From Terrirhizobium terrae (GTDB lineage: Bacteria; Pseudomonadota; Alphaproteobacteria; Rhizobiales; Rhizobiaceae), in the NCBI RefSeq assembly GCF_030323265.1, contig NZ_CP104992.1:2517501-2581500 (forward strand): DNA of 64,000 nt, read 5' to 3'. Each line of letters begins with the position of its first letter. Positions within the stretch are counted from its first letter, which is position 1. Both the position numbers and the translations under genes were made by a program. The notes under the pieces were generated by a model. That model saw only the letters and a program-made list of their open reading frames with translations, ran no database searches and was not told the DNA's origin. Of the stretch, positions 23,701-31,170 are shown piece by piece.

Positions 23701-24014
23701 ACGAGATCGAGCATGAATTTAAGGTCATGGGCGCGGGCCATTTCGACCAAAGCCGCAATCGCCTTTATCGGATCGTCGCCGAGACCGAGTGCCGGATCCA
23801 GGCGATCGAAATTGCGCGTCGTAAAAATGCTGGCGCCTGCGCCGCGTTCGAAGAGTGGCCCGGACAGGATCGTGTCGAAACCGAGATCCTGCGCGTGGGC
23901 GAAGACTTCTTCCCAAGCTTGCCTGCCCGAAAGCGCGAGCGGATGCACATAGTAGATCTGCGGCGGGAGATCGGTGAGCGACGTGGAAGCGTTAAACTGC
24001 GGGCGCGTGTTCAT
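20760..24014 (-). CDS. glgE: Alpha-1,4-glucan:maltose-1-phosphate maltosyltransferase with extra N-terminal barrel
   Basis: GlgE extends alpha-glucan with maltose from maltose 1-phosphate. The C-terminal ~650 residues are a normal GlgE: N-terminal dimerisation domain, then a GH13 barrel with KLFRVDNPHTKPFPFW (nucleophile), VVFLSEAFTKPK (acid/base) and NTHDINPDFLQ. The first ~420 residues are an additional GH13-like barrel (IYYVHPLALSG, FMLDLVIDQVAVD). There the nucleophile segment reads GFRCIGIGRV and the acid/base segment FVAWTPG, so catalytic residues are missing. The whole protein has ~1084 residues against ~650-700 for the mycobacterial enzyme. The ATG at 24014 has AAGGA 7 bases upstream. 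An EcfG-type promoter lies about 50 bases upstream. Confidence 0.93.
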   Translation of the reverse strand: MNTRPQFNASTSLTDLPPQIYYVHPLALSGRQAWEEVFAHAQDLGFDTILSGPLFERGAGASIFTTRNFDRLDPALGLGDDPIKAIAALVEMARAHDLKFMLDLVIDQVAVDREHAPPVAADPRLKPQLNGARKIDFMAEARHIEGWRQRLAALAGAGVAGFRCIGIGRVAPEAWHDLITFTRRTKPDTIFVAWTPGSAFVDRKALKGTGIDGSFSSLAWWDMEERWIMDEYQIQRDLGYQIAFPEAPFGKRIAHGTDGCEVLKRKAVRALKLASTFTSGLMIPMGFEYGVSLPLDPLNGDGAGLRDLRDQGSYDLSADIREINGATNKTAAGFARRPLKLVSASQGPVVGLFQTDQEDSRASEKMRVVLLNRDLRKVAPAPFNVLREAASPFLPLLAPEDETEVFDAKLKLKPGEIRIFEGYVSEPIVDAVPVPSASEAAATPRLAIEKITPAVDGGRFVVKRVVGEVLKVEADIFGDGHDPLAAALLYRCADDADWQEVPMQLVLNDRWQAEFPLKRMGRHEFVVEGWKNPFQIFRYEFTKKHEAGLDLRLEIQEGINLVLDALDHASGELKLKLQKLFDRLTAEQDKQRIETLLLAETNALMVKADRRPHRVRSQVIPVDAERTAASFASWYQIFPRSQSGDPNRHGTFDDVIGRLPAIREMGFDVLYFPPIHPIGKTNRKGKNNTLTPGPNDPGSPYAIGSPDGGHDEIHPELGTFADFRRLVDAAEEHGLEIALDLAIQASPDHPWLKSHPGWFDWRPDGTIRYAENPPKKYEDIVNVDFYACEAVPSLWTELRDVVQKWVDNGVKLFRVDNPHTKPFPFWEWLIADIRARHPDVVFLSEAFTKPKVMYRLAKVGFSQSYTYFTWRNAKWELEQYMREITTEEPKEFFRPHFFVNTHDINPDFLQNAPRPAYLIRAALAATLSGLWGVYNGFELCEGRPDVKRKEYADSEKYEIRAWDYDRPGNIKGEIALLNRIRRENPALHSHLGLQLLTAWNENIMFFEKASAGRENVLLIAVNLDPHNAQEADVEIPLWSWNLPDHGALDLEDLIAGNRFTWTGKIQRLRLDPQAGLPFAIWRVR

Positions 24015-24063
24015 CGGATGTCCTTGCCGTGGGTAGATTGCGGGGACAGGAATTTCCCGGCCT

Positions 24064-24089
24064 AACGGCAAGCCCGGCGAGGCGGTTCC
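24064..24089 (-). promoter_or_regulatory. EcfG/RpoE2-type general stress promoter of glgE-treS-glgB
   Basis: On the minus strand GGAAC (24089-24085) is followed by a 17-base spacer and CGTT (24067-24064). This matches the alphaproteobacterial EcfG consensus GGAAC-N16/17-CGTT exactly. It is about 50 bases upstream of the glgE start codon in the correct orientation. Control of trehalose and glucan metabolism by the general stress response is known in rhizobia; its use here is inferred. Confidence 0.7.
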
Positions 24090-24269
24090 GATAAAATTAG
24101 AGGGAACGCATGGGTACTGCGGGGAGAGACGTGGCCATCTCGCGGAACCCGCTGAAGTTGAACTGCAATTTGGAGTTGCTGGTTGGCCGGTCGTATTCGC
24201 CGGCGATGATAGTTTTTTGCATGGACGCGCGTCGTGCCCGCCGGTGGTCGGCTGGCTTGGCAACCGGGC

Positions 24270-24587
24270 TTACAGCCCGGCGGCCTTGCGCAATTCTTCC
24301 GCCATCTTCGCTCGCCAGTTCTTGCCGGATGCCTTGAACGTCTCGAGAACGTCGGGATCAAGCCTCAACGTCACGGCGACCTTCGGTGCCTCGACCTTGG
24401 GCCGACCGCGGGCAGCAATGGCTTTTTCCATCTTCTCGGCGATCTCCGGAAAGACTTCGCGGAAGGGGCGAGCGTTCTTCAGCTCTTCCTCGGTCCACGG
24501 AGGGTTATCGGACACCTCATCCCAGTCCTCTTTGGTGTAGCCGCGGCCAGGCTTAAATTCAGTCTGTCTTTGAGCTTTGATGTTCAT
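24270..24587 (-). CDS. brnA: BrnA family antitoxin
   Basis: A 105-residue antitoxin with an acidic, proline-containing N-terminus that would wrap the toxin (YTKEDWDEVSDNPPWTEEEL). The C-terminal ribbon-helix-helix is KVAVTLRLDPDVLETFKASG followed by WRAKMAEELRKAAGL, which dimerises and binds the operator. It is encoded after its toxin with a 4-base overlap, the usual brnT-brnA order. The family autorepresses its promoter; a suitable dyad lies at 24835-24846. Confidence 0.9.
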   Translation of the reverse strand: MNIKAQRQTEFKPGRGYTKEDWDEVSDNPPWTEEELKNARPFREVFPEIAEKMEKAIAARGRPKVEAPKVAVTLRLDPDVLETFKASGKNWRAKMAEELRKAAGL

Positions 24588-24832
24588 TCGACCAGTTTCC
24601 TTTCATCCTTACGGGCAGGGCGCATGGAAATGACTGAAAGCGCTTCCGAGCCGAGTGTCACAAATATCGCTGCAATCGTACCATCGTGAAGTCTGCCAAT
24701 TGCTTTGTGGCGACCATGTCGCGCCGGGACGGTTACCGCAGACAGGAAGAAGTCGAATGACAGGTCCTCGAAGTCGAGGCCATGCTTCTCGATATTGGCC
24801 TGTCGCTTCCGTTCATCCCAGATGATATGCAT
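24584..24832 (-). CDS. brnT: BrnT family ribonuclease toxin
   Basis: An 82-residue RelE-fold toxin of the BrnT family, which cleaves RNA and stops translation. Conserved segments are IWDERKRQANIEKHGLDFED at the N-terminus, RHKAIGRLHDGTIAAIFV in the middle and ISMRPARKDERKLVE at the end, which carries the basic catalytic residues. It is complete and apparently functional. It sits as a small two-gene island between the GlgE operon and ribB. Confidence 0.9.
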   Translation of the reverse strand: MHIIWDERKRQANIEKHGLDFEDLSFDFFLSAVTVPARHGRHKAIGRLHDGTIAAIFVTLGSEALSVISMRPARKDERKLVE

Positions 24833-24834
24833 TA

Positions 24835-24846
24835 TTCGTACACGAA
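24835..24846. promoter_or_regulatory. Candidate BrnA operator
   Basis: A perfect dyad TTCGT/ACGAA with a 2-base spacer begins two bases from the brnT start codon. It overlaps the place of the ribosome site and leader. Its position suggests autoregulation by the BrnT-BrnA complex. This is inference from symmetry and location. Confidence 0.4.
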
Positions 24847-24915
24847 AAATCGCCGCCCGACAACGAGCGACGATTCAACGAAACGATAGGCGTTACAATC
24901 CCGGGATTGTGGGGA

Positions 24916-26016
24916 TCAGCAGATCACCGTCTCGGCGATCTTGATGCCGAAACCTTCGAGGCCGACATAGTGGCGTTCGCTGCGGGTGAGAAGCTTGATC
25001 GAGGAGACGCCGAGATCTTTCAGGATCTGCGCACCGAGACCGATTTCCAGCCATTCGCTTTCACGAGCCTGCGCTTCGGCGTGGCTTTCCTGCCCGGCGC
25101 GCACCTTGCGGCCGGTATCGGTCTGACCGACGCCGACCGAGCCTTCGCGCAGATAGATGATGACGCCGCGGCCTTCCTTCTCGATAATGTCCATGTAGCG
25201 CTCGATCGATCGGCTCGTGCCGAACACGTCCTGCGCGACGTTTTCCAGGTGCAGGCGGACCGGAATGTCGACGCCGTCGCGGATGTCGCCGAATATGACG
25301 GCGACGTGCTGCATCGGATCCCAGGGCAGCGAATAGGCATGCGCCTTGGCCGGGCCGACCGGGGTCGTGACGTCGAACGAGGACTTCAGTTCGATCAGCG
25401 TTTCCTTGCGCTGCCGATAGGCGATCAGGTCGGCCACGGACAGCTGCTTCAACTGGTGCTTGACGGCAAAATCGGCGACCTGCTGGCCGCGCATCACCGT
25501 CCCGTCGTCGTTCACGAGTTCGGAGATGACGCCGATCAGCGGCAGGTTGGCGAGTTTGCAAAGGTCGGTCGCCGCTTCCGTATGGCCGGAGCGCATCAAT
25601 ACGCCGCCTTCGCGGGAGATCAGCGGGAAGATGTGGCCGGGTCGGACGAAATCCGCCGCACCGACATTCGGATTGGCGAGGTTGCGAACGGTCAGGTTGC
25701 GGTCGTCGGCTGAAATGCCGGTCGTCGTGCCGTGCTTGAAGTCGACGCTGACGGTAAATGCCGTCGTGTGCGCGCTGTCATTCTCCGCCACCATGGCGTT
25801 GAGGTTCAGGCGCTTAGCTTCCTCGCGCGGCATGGGCGCGCAGACGATGCCGGATGTGTGACGCACGATGAAGGCCATCTTTTCCGGCGTGCAATGGACG
25901 GCGGCGACGATCAGGTCGCCTTCGTTCTCGCGGTCGTCATCATCGGTAACGACGACGATCTCGCCGGCTTCGAAGGCTCTGATGGCGTCGACGACGCGTT
26001 TCTGATCATATGCCAT
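24916..26016 (-). CDS. ribB: 3,4-dihydroxy-2-butanone 4-phosphate synthase with degenerate GTP cyclohydrolase II domain
   Basis: The N-terminal ~210 residues are an intact RibB domain converting ribulose 5-phosphate to the four-carbon riboflavin precursor: DDDDRENEGDLIVAA, the acidic metal-site loop, and GVLMRSGHTEAATDL. The C-terminal ~150 residues align in outline with GTP cyclohydrolase II (VIFGDIRDGVDIPVRLHLEN). However, the zinc cysteine cluster (C-x10-C-x-C in RibA) is absent; the region reads VAQDVFGTSRSIERYMDI. The second domain is therefore probably not a cyclohydrolase, as in rhizobial RibBX-type proteins. The ATG at 26016 has AAGGA 8 bases upstream. It follows aroC by 11 bases. Confidence 0.93.
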   Translation of the reverse strand: MAYDQKRVVDAIRAFEAGEIVVVTDDDDRENEGDLIVAAVHCTPEKMAFIVRHTSGIVCAPMPREEAKRLNLNAMVAENDSAHTTAFTVSVDFKHGTTTGISADDRNLTVRNLANPNVGAADFVRPGHIFPLISREGGVLMRSGHTEAATDLCKLANLPLIGVISELVNDDGTVMRGQQVADFAVKHQLKQLSVADLIAYRQRKETLIELKSSFDVTTPVGPAKAHAYSLPWDPMQHVAVIFGDIRDGVDIPVRLHLENVAQDVFGTSRSIERYMDIIEKEGRGVIIYLREGSVGVGQTDTGRKVRAGQESHAEAQARESEWLEIGLGAQILKDLGVSSIKLLTRSERHYVGLEGFGIKIAETVIC

Positions 26017-26027
26017 GCTGAACATCC

Positions 26028-27125
26028 TTAGCGTGTTTTGCCCGTTTGACCGCGGTCTCGCAGATAGTGGTCGGCGATGGCACAGGCGACCATGGCTTCG
26101 CCGATCGGCACGGCGCGGATACCGACGCAGGGGTCGTGACGGCCCTTGGTGCGAACGTCCACATTGTTGCCGTCGGCATCGATCGACTGGCGTTCGGTGA
26201 GAATGGAAGAGGTCGGCTTGATGGCGAAGCGCGCGACAAGCGGCTGGCCGGTCGAGATACCGCCGAGGATCCCGCCCGCATGATTGGACAGGAAGATCGG
26301 CTGGCCGTCATTGCCCATCCGCATTTCGTCGGCATTTTCCTCGCCGGTCAGTTCCGCCGATGCAAAGCCTTCGCCGATCTCGACGCCCTTTACGGCATTG
26401 ATCGACATCAGAAGCGAGGCGATGTCCTGGTCGAGCTTGCCATAGACCGGGGCGCCGAGGCCAGCCGGTACGCCTTCGGCGATGACCTCGACGACAGCGC
26501 CGATCGACGAGCCCGCCTTGCGGATGCCGTCAAGATACTCTTCCCAGACCGGTACCATCTGCGGGTCGGGGCAGAAGAACGGGTTCTGGTCGACCTGCGC
26601 CCAATCCCAGTTGGCGCGGTTGATCTTGTGCTTGCCGATCTGGACAAGCGCGCCGCGCACTATAACACCCGGCACGACCTTGCGGGCCAGCGCCCCGGCG
26701 GCAACGCGCGCCGCCGTCTCGCGTGCGGAAGAACGTCCCCCACCACGATAGTCGCGAATGCCGTATTTGACGTCGTAGGCGTAATCGGCATGGCCGGGGC
26801 GGTAGCGGCGGGCGATCTCGCCGTAATCTTTGGACCGCTGGTCGGTATTCTCGATCAGCATGGAAATCGGCGTGCCGGTCGAGATCATCGTCTCGCCGTC
26901 CTCATCGAACATCACGCCGGAGAGAACCTTGACGATATCGTCTTCGCGGCGCTGTGTGACGAAACGCGACTGGCCGGGCTTGCGCTTGTCCATCCATGCC
27001 TGGATTTCGGCAAGCGTGAAGCGAAGCCCCGGAGGGCAGCCGTCGACGACGCAGCCCAATGCGGGACCGTGGCTTTCACCCCAGGTCGTGACGCGGAAAA
27101 GATGACCGAATGTATTATGCGACAT
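26028..27125 (-). CDS. aroC: Chorismate synthase
   Basis: AroC performs the last shikimate-pathway step, eliminating phosphate from EPSP to chorismate with reduced FMN. The 365-residue protein has the normal length and signatures: TWGESHGPALGCVVDG near residue 14, YRPGHADYAYDVKYG, YRGGGRSSARETAARVA, and GRHDPCVGIRAVPIGEA near the end. It is directly upstream of ribB, which supplies the flavin precursor, so co-transcription makes metabolic sense. The ribosome site is part of a hairpin (27130-27147). Confidence 0.97.
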   Translation of the reverse strand: MSHNTFGHLFRVTTWGESHGPALGCVVDGCPPGLRFTLAEIQAWMDKRKPGQSRFVTQRREDDIVKVLSGVMFDEDGETMISTGTPISMLIENTDQRSKDYGEIARRYRPGHADYAYDVKYGIRDYRGGGRSSARETAARVAAGALARKVVPGVIVRGALVQIGKHKINRANWDWAQVDQNPFFCPDPQMVPVWEEYLDGIRKAGSSIGAVVEVIAEGVPAGLGAPVYGKLDQDIASLLMSINAVKGVEIGEGFASAELTGEENADEMRMGNDGQPIFLSNHAGGILGGISTGQPLVARFAIKPTSSILTERQSIDADGNNVDVRTKGRHDPCVGIRAVPIGEAMVACAIADHYLRDRGQTGKTR

Positions 27126-27129
27126 GTTA

Positions 27130-27147
27130 CCCCGCCAAAGGGCGGGA
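27130..27147 (-). promoter_or_regulatory. Hairpin holding the aroC ribosome site
   Basis: On the transcribed strand CCCGCC and GGCGGG pair around a 4-base loop and end a few bases before the aroC ATG. The only ribosome-site-like sequence, GGGG, is in the 3' arm. Folding would hide it, so translation may be sensitive to temperature, a ligand or a factor. It could also be incidental. Confidence 0.35.
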
Positions 27148-27764
27148 TCCGTTCCCGCCGTAAAGCGGCTTTGTCTTATTAGAAAATCTCGCCGAGGGGA
27201 AAGCCTTTTGTGCCACGCGCCGTTGACGGTCTGTCATCCGGGCCGCTCGCCGATATCGGCGCGGTGGGCAAAACCTTCAACTCGGCAGCCTGTGCACGGT
27301 TCTCGATAAAAGACGATTTGATCCGTGAGACACACATACTGTAACACGGGCAACCACCGGTCATATTTCCAGCGCCTTCTTGCGATGAAGTTGTGCTGAT
27401 GTGCGGTCCGGATGCGCGAATTTACCCCTTGTAAAGTGCATTTCCAAAAGGGCCGCAGGATATTCTGCGGTTGATGGTCGTGTTAACCGTTGTGACATGG
27501 GTTATACTGTTTTTCTGTGCTGGCAAGGTGGTGTCGGAAATACATAATCGCAACATGTTCATTCAGGTTTTGTATTTTTTCTTAGAAACAACATAAATGG
27601 CCCTGATGGGACCGATTCTGCAGAGATAAAAGGTAAAGTTTGTCAATATAAGCGTATAAAATTTCACGTAAATTGCCATGATCGCGAGCAAATTCCGCCA
27701 CAATCGGCAGGCTAATTTTGCATCGAAACGAAACATCACCGGACCTCGTCAAAGGCCTCTAACA
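27148..27764. other. Intergenic region between aroC and the DUF1344 gene
   Basis: About 600 bases without a supported gene. The part from 27480 to 27680 is much richer in A and T than its surroundings and probably holds the promoter of the DUF1344 gene. A short hairpin (CCGCAG/CTGCGG, 27453-27470) is visible. A minus-strand frame at 27179-27364 is Cys/Pro/Ser-rich and resembles no protein. A small RNA cannot be excluded, but no terminator was seen. Confidence 0.4.
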
Positions 27765-28028
27765 ATGCGTATCCTCATTGCCACCCTGCTGGCCACTGCC
27801 AGCATCTTTTCTCCGCTCAATTCCTGGGCGCAGAGTGCGGATATCGAGGCGACGATCAAGGCCGTCGACGTCAAGGCACTGAGCCTGACACTGGATGACG
27901 GCAAAACCTACAAGGTTCCCGAGGAATTCAATTTCGAGGGGTTGGAAGCCGGCGTGAAGGTGCTGATCTTCTACACCATGGTCGATGACAACCGGATGGT
28001 GGACGACCTCGAGATCGTTCAGGCCTGA
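27765..28028 (+). CDS. DUF1344 domain protein, secreted
   Basis: An 87-residue small periplasmic protein with a signal peptide (ILIATLLATASIFSPLNSWA, cleaved after residue ~22). The DUF1344 core follows: IEATIKAVDVKALSLTLDDG, then KTYKVPEEFNFEGLEAGVKV and an acidic end. This small OB-like or beta-rich family is typical of Rhizobiales; its function is unknown. The ATG at 27765 is preferred over upstream in-frame starts because it begins the signal peptide and has AAAGG about 10 bases before it. It stands alone, followed by a small hairpin at 28032-28046. Confidence 0.85.
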   Translation: MRILIATLLATASIFSPLNSWAQSADIEATIKAVDVKALSLTLDDGKTYKVPEEFNFEGLEAGVKVLIFYTMVDDNRMVDDLEIVQA

Positions 28029-28087
28029 AAACGCTTCCTAGAAGCGCTCTACGATTTCGCGACGCCGCAAGGCGATAAGGCAAAATC

Positions 28088-28675
28088 CTAGATCCAGCCG
28101 ATTTCGTTCGTCTCTGTGTCTATCCTGACGAGCCGATCCTGGTAGATCGGCATGTTCGCCGCCTCGTCCTCATCCACCTTGCCGACAATGCGGAAGAGCG
28201 AGCGCACGACGCCGCCATGGCTGACGCAGACGGTGGGCTGGTTGACCGATGAGAGCCATGCCCCGACGCGCCAGGAGAGGATCTCGTAGCTTTCCGCGTC
28301 CTCGCCCGGCGGGATGAAACCCCATTTTTGCCGGGACCTTTCGCGAATGCGCTCGCGGTCGACAGCCTTGATCTCTGCGGTGGTAAAACCTTCCCAGTCG
28401 CCGAAGGAGAGTTCCTTCAGCCGATCGTCGAGCCGATAGGCCTCAGGCTCGAGCCCCATCGCGGTCCGGATCCGCTCCATCGTTTCGCGGGTGCGACCGA
28501 GCGGGCTGGCGACGAAATCATATCCGTCGGCAGTCCCGATGATCTCGGCAAGGGCTTCGCCGTTCTGCGTCGCCTGCGCCCGGCCGAGCGCATTGATAGG
28601 GATGTCCTTCTGGCCCTGAAGCCGGCCTTCGGCATTCCAGTCCGTCTGGCCGTGGCGGATCACATAGATGAGCAC
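28088..28675 (-). CDS. Histidine phosphatase family protein (phosphoglycerate mutase-like)
   Basis: A 195-residue phosphatase of the dPGM/cobalamin phosphatase superfamily. The phosphorylated histidine is in VIRHGQTDWNAEGRLQG (residues 5-21). The second arginine lies in SPLGRTRETMERI, LKELSFGDWEG supplies the acid, and VCVSHGGVVRSLFR supplies the second catalytic histidine. The substrate is not evident. Sixteen bases separate it from the fabI stop on the same strand, so it is co-transcribed downstream of fabI. Confidence 0.9.
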   Translation of the reverse strand: MLIYVIRHGQTDWNAEGRLQGQKDIPINALGRAQATQNGEALAEIIGTADGYDFVASPLGRTRETMERIRTAMGLEPEAYRLDDRLKELSFGDWEGFTTAEIKAVDRERIRERSRQKWGFIPPGEDAESYEILSWRVGAWLSSVNQPTVCVSHGGVVRSLFRIVGKVDEDEAANMPIYQDRLVRIDTETNEIGWI

Positions 28676-28691
28676 GGCAACCTTTCCAGGA

Positions 28692-29510
28692 TCAGTCCTT
28701 GATGACCGAGATGTCCGGCGCGTCGACGGCCTTCATGCCGACGACGTGGTAGCCGCTGTCCGCATGATGGGTTTCGCCGGTGACCGAACGCGACAGGTCC
28801 GACAGGAGATAGAGGCCGACATCGCCCACTTCCTCGATCGTGACGGTACGGCGCAGCGGTGCGTTATACTCGTTCCACTTGAGGATGTAGCGGAAGTCGC
28901 CGATGCCCGAGGCTGCAAGCGTCTTGATCGGGCCGGCCGAGATGGCGTTGACGCGGATGTTCTTCGGGCCGAGGTCGACGGCCAGATACTTGACGCTGGC
29001 TTCGAGTGCGGCCTTGGCAACGCCCATGACGTTGTAGTTCGGCATGACCTTCTCTGCACCGTAATAGGTCAGCGTCAGCATGGAGCCGCCATCGGTCATC
29101 AGCTTCTCGGCGCGACGGGCAACCGAAGTGAAGGAGTAAACCGAAATCTGCATCGTCTTGGCAAAATTGTCGGCAGAGGTGTCGACATAACGGCCGGTCA
29201 GCTCGTCCTTGTCGGAAAAGCCGATGGCGTGGACGATGAAGTCGATCTTGCCCCAGTGCTTCTCGATATTGCCGAAGACTTCGTCGATCGTGGCTTCATC
29301 GCCGACGTCACAGTGGCCGGCCATGAACGCGCCGAGTTCGGCTGCGAGCGGCTCGACGCGCTTCTTCAGCGCATCGCCCTGATAGGTGAATGCCACTTCT
29401 CCGCCGTGTTCGACGATGGCCTTGGCAATGCCCCATGCGATGGAGCGATTGTTCGCGACGCCCATGATGAGCCCGCGCTTGCCTGCCATGAGGCCGGATG
29501 CCTGAACCAT
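28692..29510 (-). CDS. fabI: Enoyl-[acyl-carrier-protein] reductase (NADH)
   Basis: FabI reduces trans-2-enoyl-ACP in each fatty-acid elongation cycle. The 272-residue protein shows the nucleotide-binding start LIMGVANNRSIAWGIAKAI, the active site pair Tyr-x6-Lys in NYNVMGVAKAALEASVKYLA, and the substrate loop RVNAISAGPIKTLAASGIGD. These are FabI features, not FabL or FabV. The ATG at 29510 has AGGGGA 6 bases upstream; the 26 codons before it in the open frame are not family-like. Confidence 0.96.
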   Translation of the reverse strand: MVQASGLMAGKRGLIMGVANNRSIAWGIAKAIVEHGGEVAFTYQGDALKKRVEPLAAELGAFMAGHCDVGDEATIDEVFGNIEKHWGKIDFIVHAIGFSDKDELTGRYVDTSADNFAKTMQISVYSFTSVARRAEKLMTDGGSMLTLTYYGAEKVMPNYNVMGVAKAALEASVKYLAVDLGPKNIRVNAISAGPIKTLAASGIGDFRYILKWNEYNAPLRRTVTIEEVGDVGLYLLSDLSRSVTGETHHADSGYHVVGMKAVDAPDISVIKD

Positions 29511-29744
29511 ACTTGTCCCCTGAATGAACGGGCGGGAAACCGCCAAAACTTGAATGCTGCCTATGGCATAGGCCGAACCGGCGTTCAAGCTGGCTGCAGA
29601 TCATCTCCTGTTAGGAAATGTAACAATGGGTGCGCGGCAGTGGAATCGGTCAAACAGGCTTCATCTCTGTGGATAACGGCTACATCCGAAAGCCTCTGGC
29701 GTGAAAATCCGGAAGTTTTCGATTGCTGGAAGCTCTTTGACCGA

Positions 29745-30872
29745 TCAGAGAAACAGCCCGTCGCGCATGTGCCGCATCAGGTCGGTCACCTTGGCGTCCG
29801 GCTTTTCCCACAGGACGACGCGCAATTCGACAACAAGTTTGCCTCGGCCGCCGGCGTCGTCGAACAGACCGAGCCCGTCGAGCTTGATCGTCTGATCCGA
29901 ACCCGACCAGCTCGGGATCGTGATGGTGCGGGAGCCTTCCGGTGTCTCGACACGTGCCTCTCCGCCGAGCACCGCATCCTGCAGCGAGATCGGCAGCATC
30001 GTGTGCAGGTCGTAGCCCTGCACCTGGAATTTCTCGCCGCGCGCGAGCCTAAGTGAGACCAGCAGGTCGCCCTGCTTCATGCCCGGCACCTTAAGCCCCT
30101 GGCCTTTCAGTCGCACGACCTGTCCGTCGGTCGCGCCGGGTTCGATCGGCACGCGCACTTCGCGTTCGTCGGCAAGGTTGAGGCCGACCGGCTTCTGCGC
30201 CAGAAGGTCCGCGATCGTTACCTTGGCATCGACGGAAAGATCCGGCGCCTTTTCCGGTAGCGGCGCCGTGCCGCGGAAGCGGTTGACGAGGCTGCTGATC
30301 AGTTCGACCGCCATCAACGGGAGTGGCTGCCGCTGGTCGGCATGCTCGTCGTCTTTGCCCAGAGGCTCGTCAGCGCGCTTCTGCTCTGCCGTCGACTCCG
30401 CATGTTCCTTGGCCCGTTCGCGGGCTTCGGGACTTCCGCCGAAAATCCGCTCGATGGTTTCCTCGGGGCTCTCCCCCGCCTTTTCGCCGCCCTTCTCGCT
30501 TGCCTGCTGCTGCCTGGCCTTGCCGGCTTGCGCGCCTGCCTGGGCATTGGCCTGGGCCCGTGCTGCCTGAGCCTTGGCCAGCTCCTCCATAACCTTTTCG
30601 GCATTGGCGCGTGCGGCCTTGGCCCGTTCGGCAGCCTCACGCTGCTGCGCGATCGTCTGGTGCATCTCGGCGGCCTTGTCATAGCGCTGACGGCGCTCGG
30701 GATCCTTCAACAAATCATAGGCCTGGCCGACCTCGGTGAAGCGGTCGGTTGCGCCGGGGTCGTCGCGATTGTGGTCGGGATGGATGCTCTTTGCCTTCGA
30801 GCGCCACGCCGCCTTGATTTCGTCCGCGCCCGCGCTGCGCTTGACGCCGAGAATGGAATAGGGATCACGCAT
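29745..30872 (-). CDS. DnaJ-type co-chaperone without zinc domain (CbpA-like)
   Basis: A 375-residue J-domain protein. The J domain occupies residues 1-68 (YSILGVKRSAGADEIKAAW, with the HPD triad in SIHPDHNRDD) and would stimulate DnaK. A long Ala/Gln/Lys/Glu-rich low-complexity stretch (~75-180) likely forms a coiled coil and replaces the Gly/Phe region. The C-terminal DnaJ substrate-binding domain is VTIADLLAQKPVGLNL, GDLLVSLRLARGEKFQVQG, and LQDAVLGGEARVETPEG. CxxCxGxG repeats are absent, so it is class B. The start is the ATG at 30872, where the J domain begins. Confidence 0.9.
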   Translation of the reverse strand: MRDPYSILGVKRSAGADEIKAAWRSKAKSIHPDHNRDDPGATDRFTEVGQAYDLLKDPERRQRYDKAAEMHQTIAQQREAAERAKAARANAEKVMEELAKAQAARAQANAQAGAQAGKARQQQASEKGGEKAGESPEETIERIFGGSPEARERAKEHAESTAEQKRADEPLGKDDEHADQRQPLPLMAVELISSLVNRFRGTAPLPEKAPDLSVDAKVTIADLLAQKPVGLNLADEREVRVPIEPGATDGQVVRLKGQGLKVPGMKQGDLLVSLRLARGEKFQVQGYDLHTMLPISLQDAVLGGEARVETPEGSRTITIPSWSGSDQTIKLDGLGLFDDAGGRGKLVVELRVVLWEKPDAKVTDLMRHMRDGLFL

Positions 30873-31170
30873 TGTGAGACCACCGGTTACGCTGACACTG
30901 GGGGCTCGGGAAATCCCTGACCCGCCCTTCCTCCAAAACAACTTTTCGGAGCGCGGCAGGCCCGTCATGCGGCTGCGCAACTCTCCGTTTTTACATGGAA
31001 AGCAACGTATGGGCGCAGTCCTGAATCAGTGGTTACACAGCCGGGAGAGCCCTGCGACATGGCAAAGAATGGATTAAACGGCCGTGATCGCAGGTTAACG
31101 CTGGTGGCGGCAGTGTGGCGGGCAGCCGAAAGCGGGCATCGAGTGCCCGATTGAAACGTCTATGGGAGGC

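Noticed and set aside
27179..27364. Minus-strand 61-codon frame upstream of aroC
   Set aside because: No ribosome site and no recognisable sequence; treated as leader or intergenic DNA.
28668..30056. 462-codon plus-strand open frame opposite fabI
   Set aside because: Covers the conserved enoyl reductase on the other strand and runs across an intergenic gap; a codon-bias artefact.
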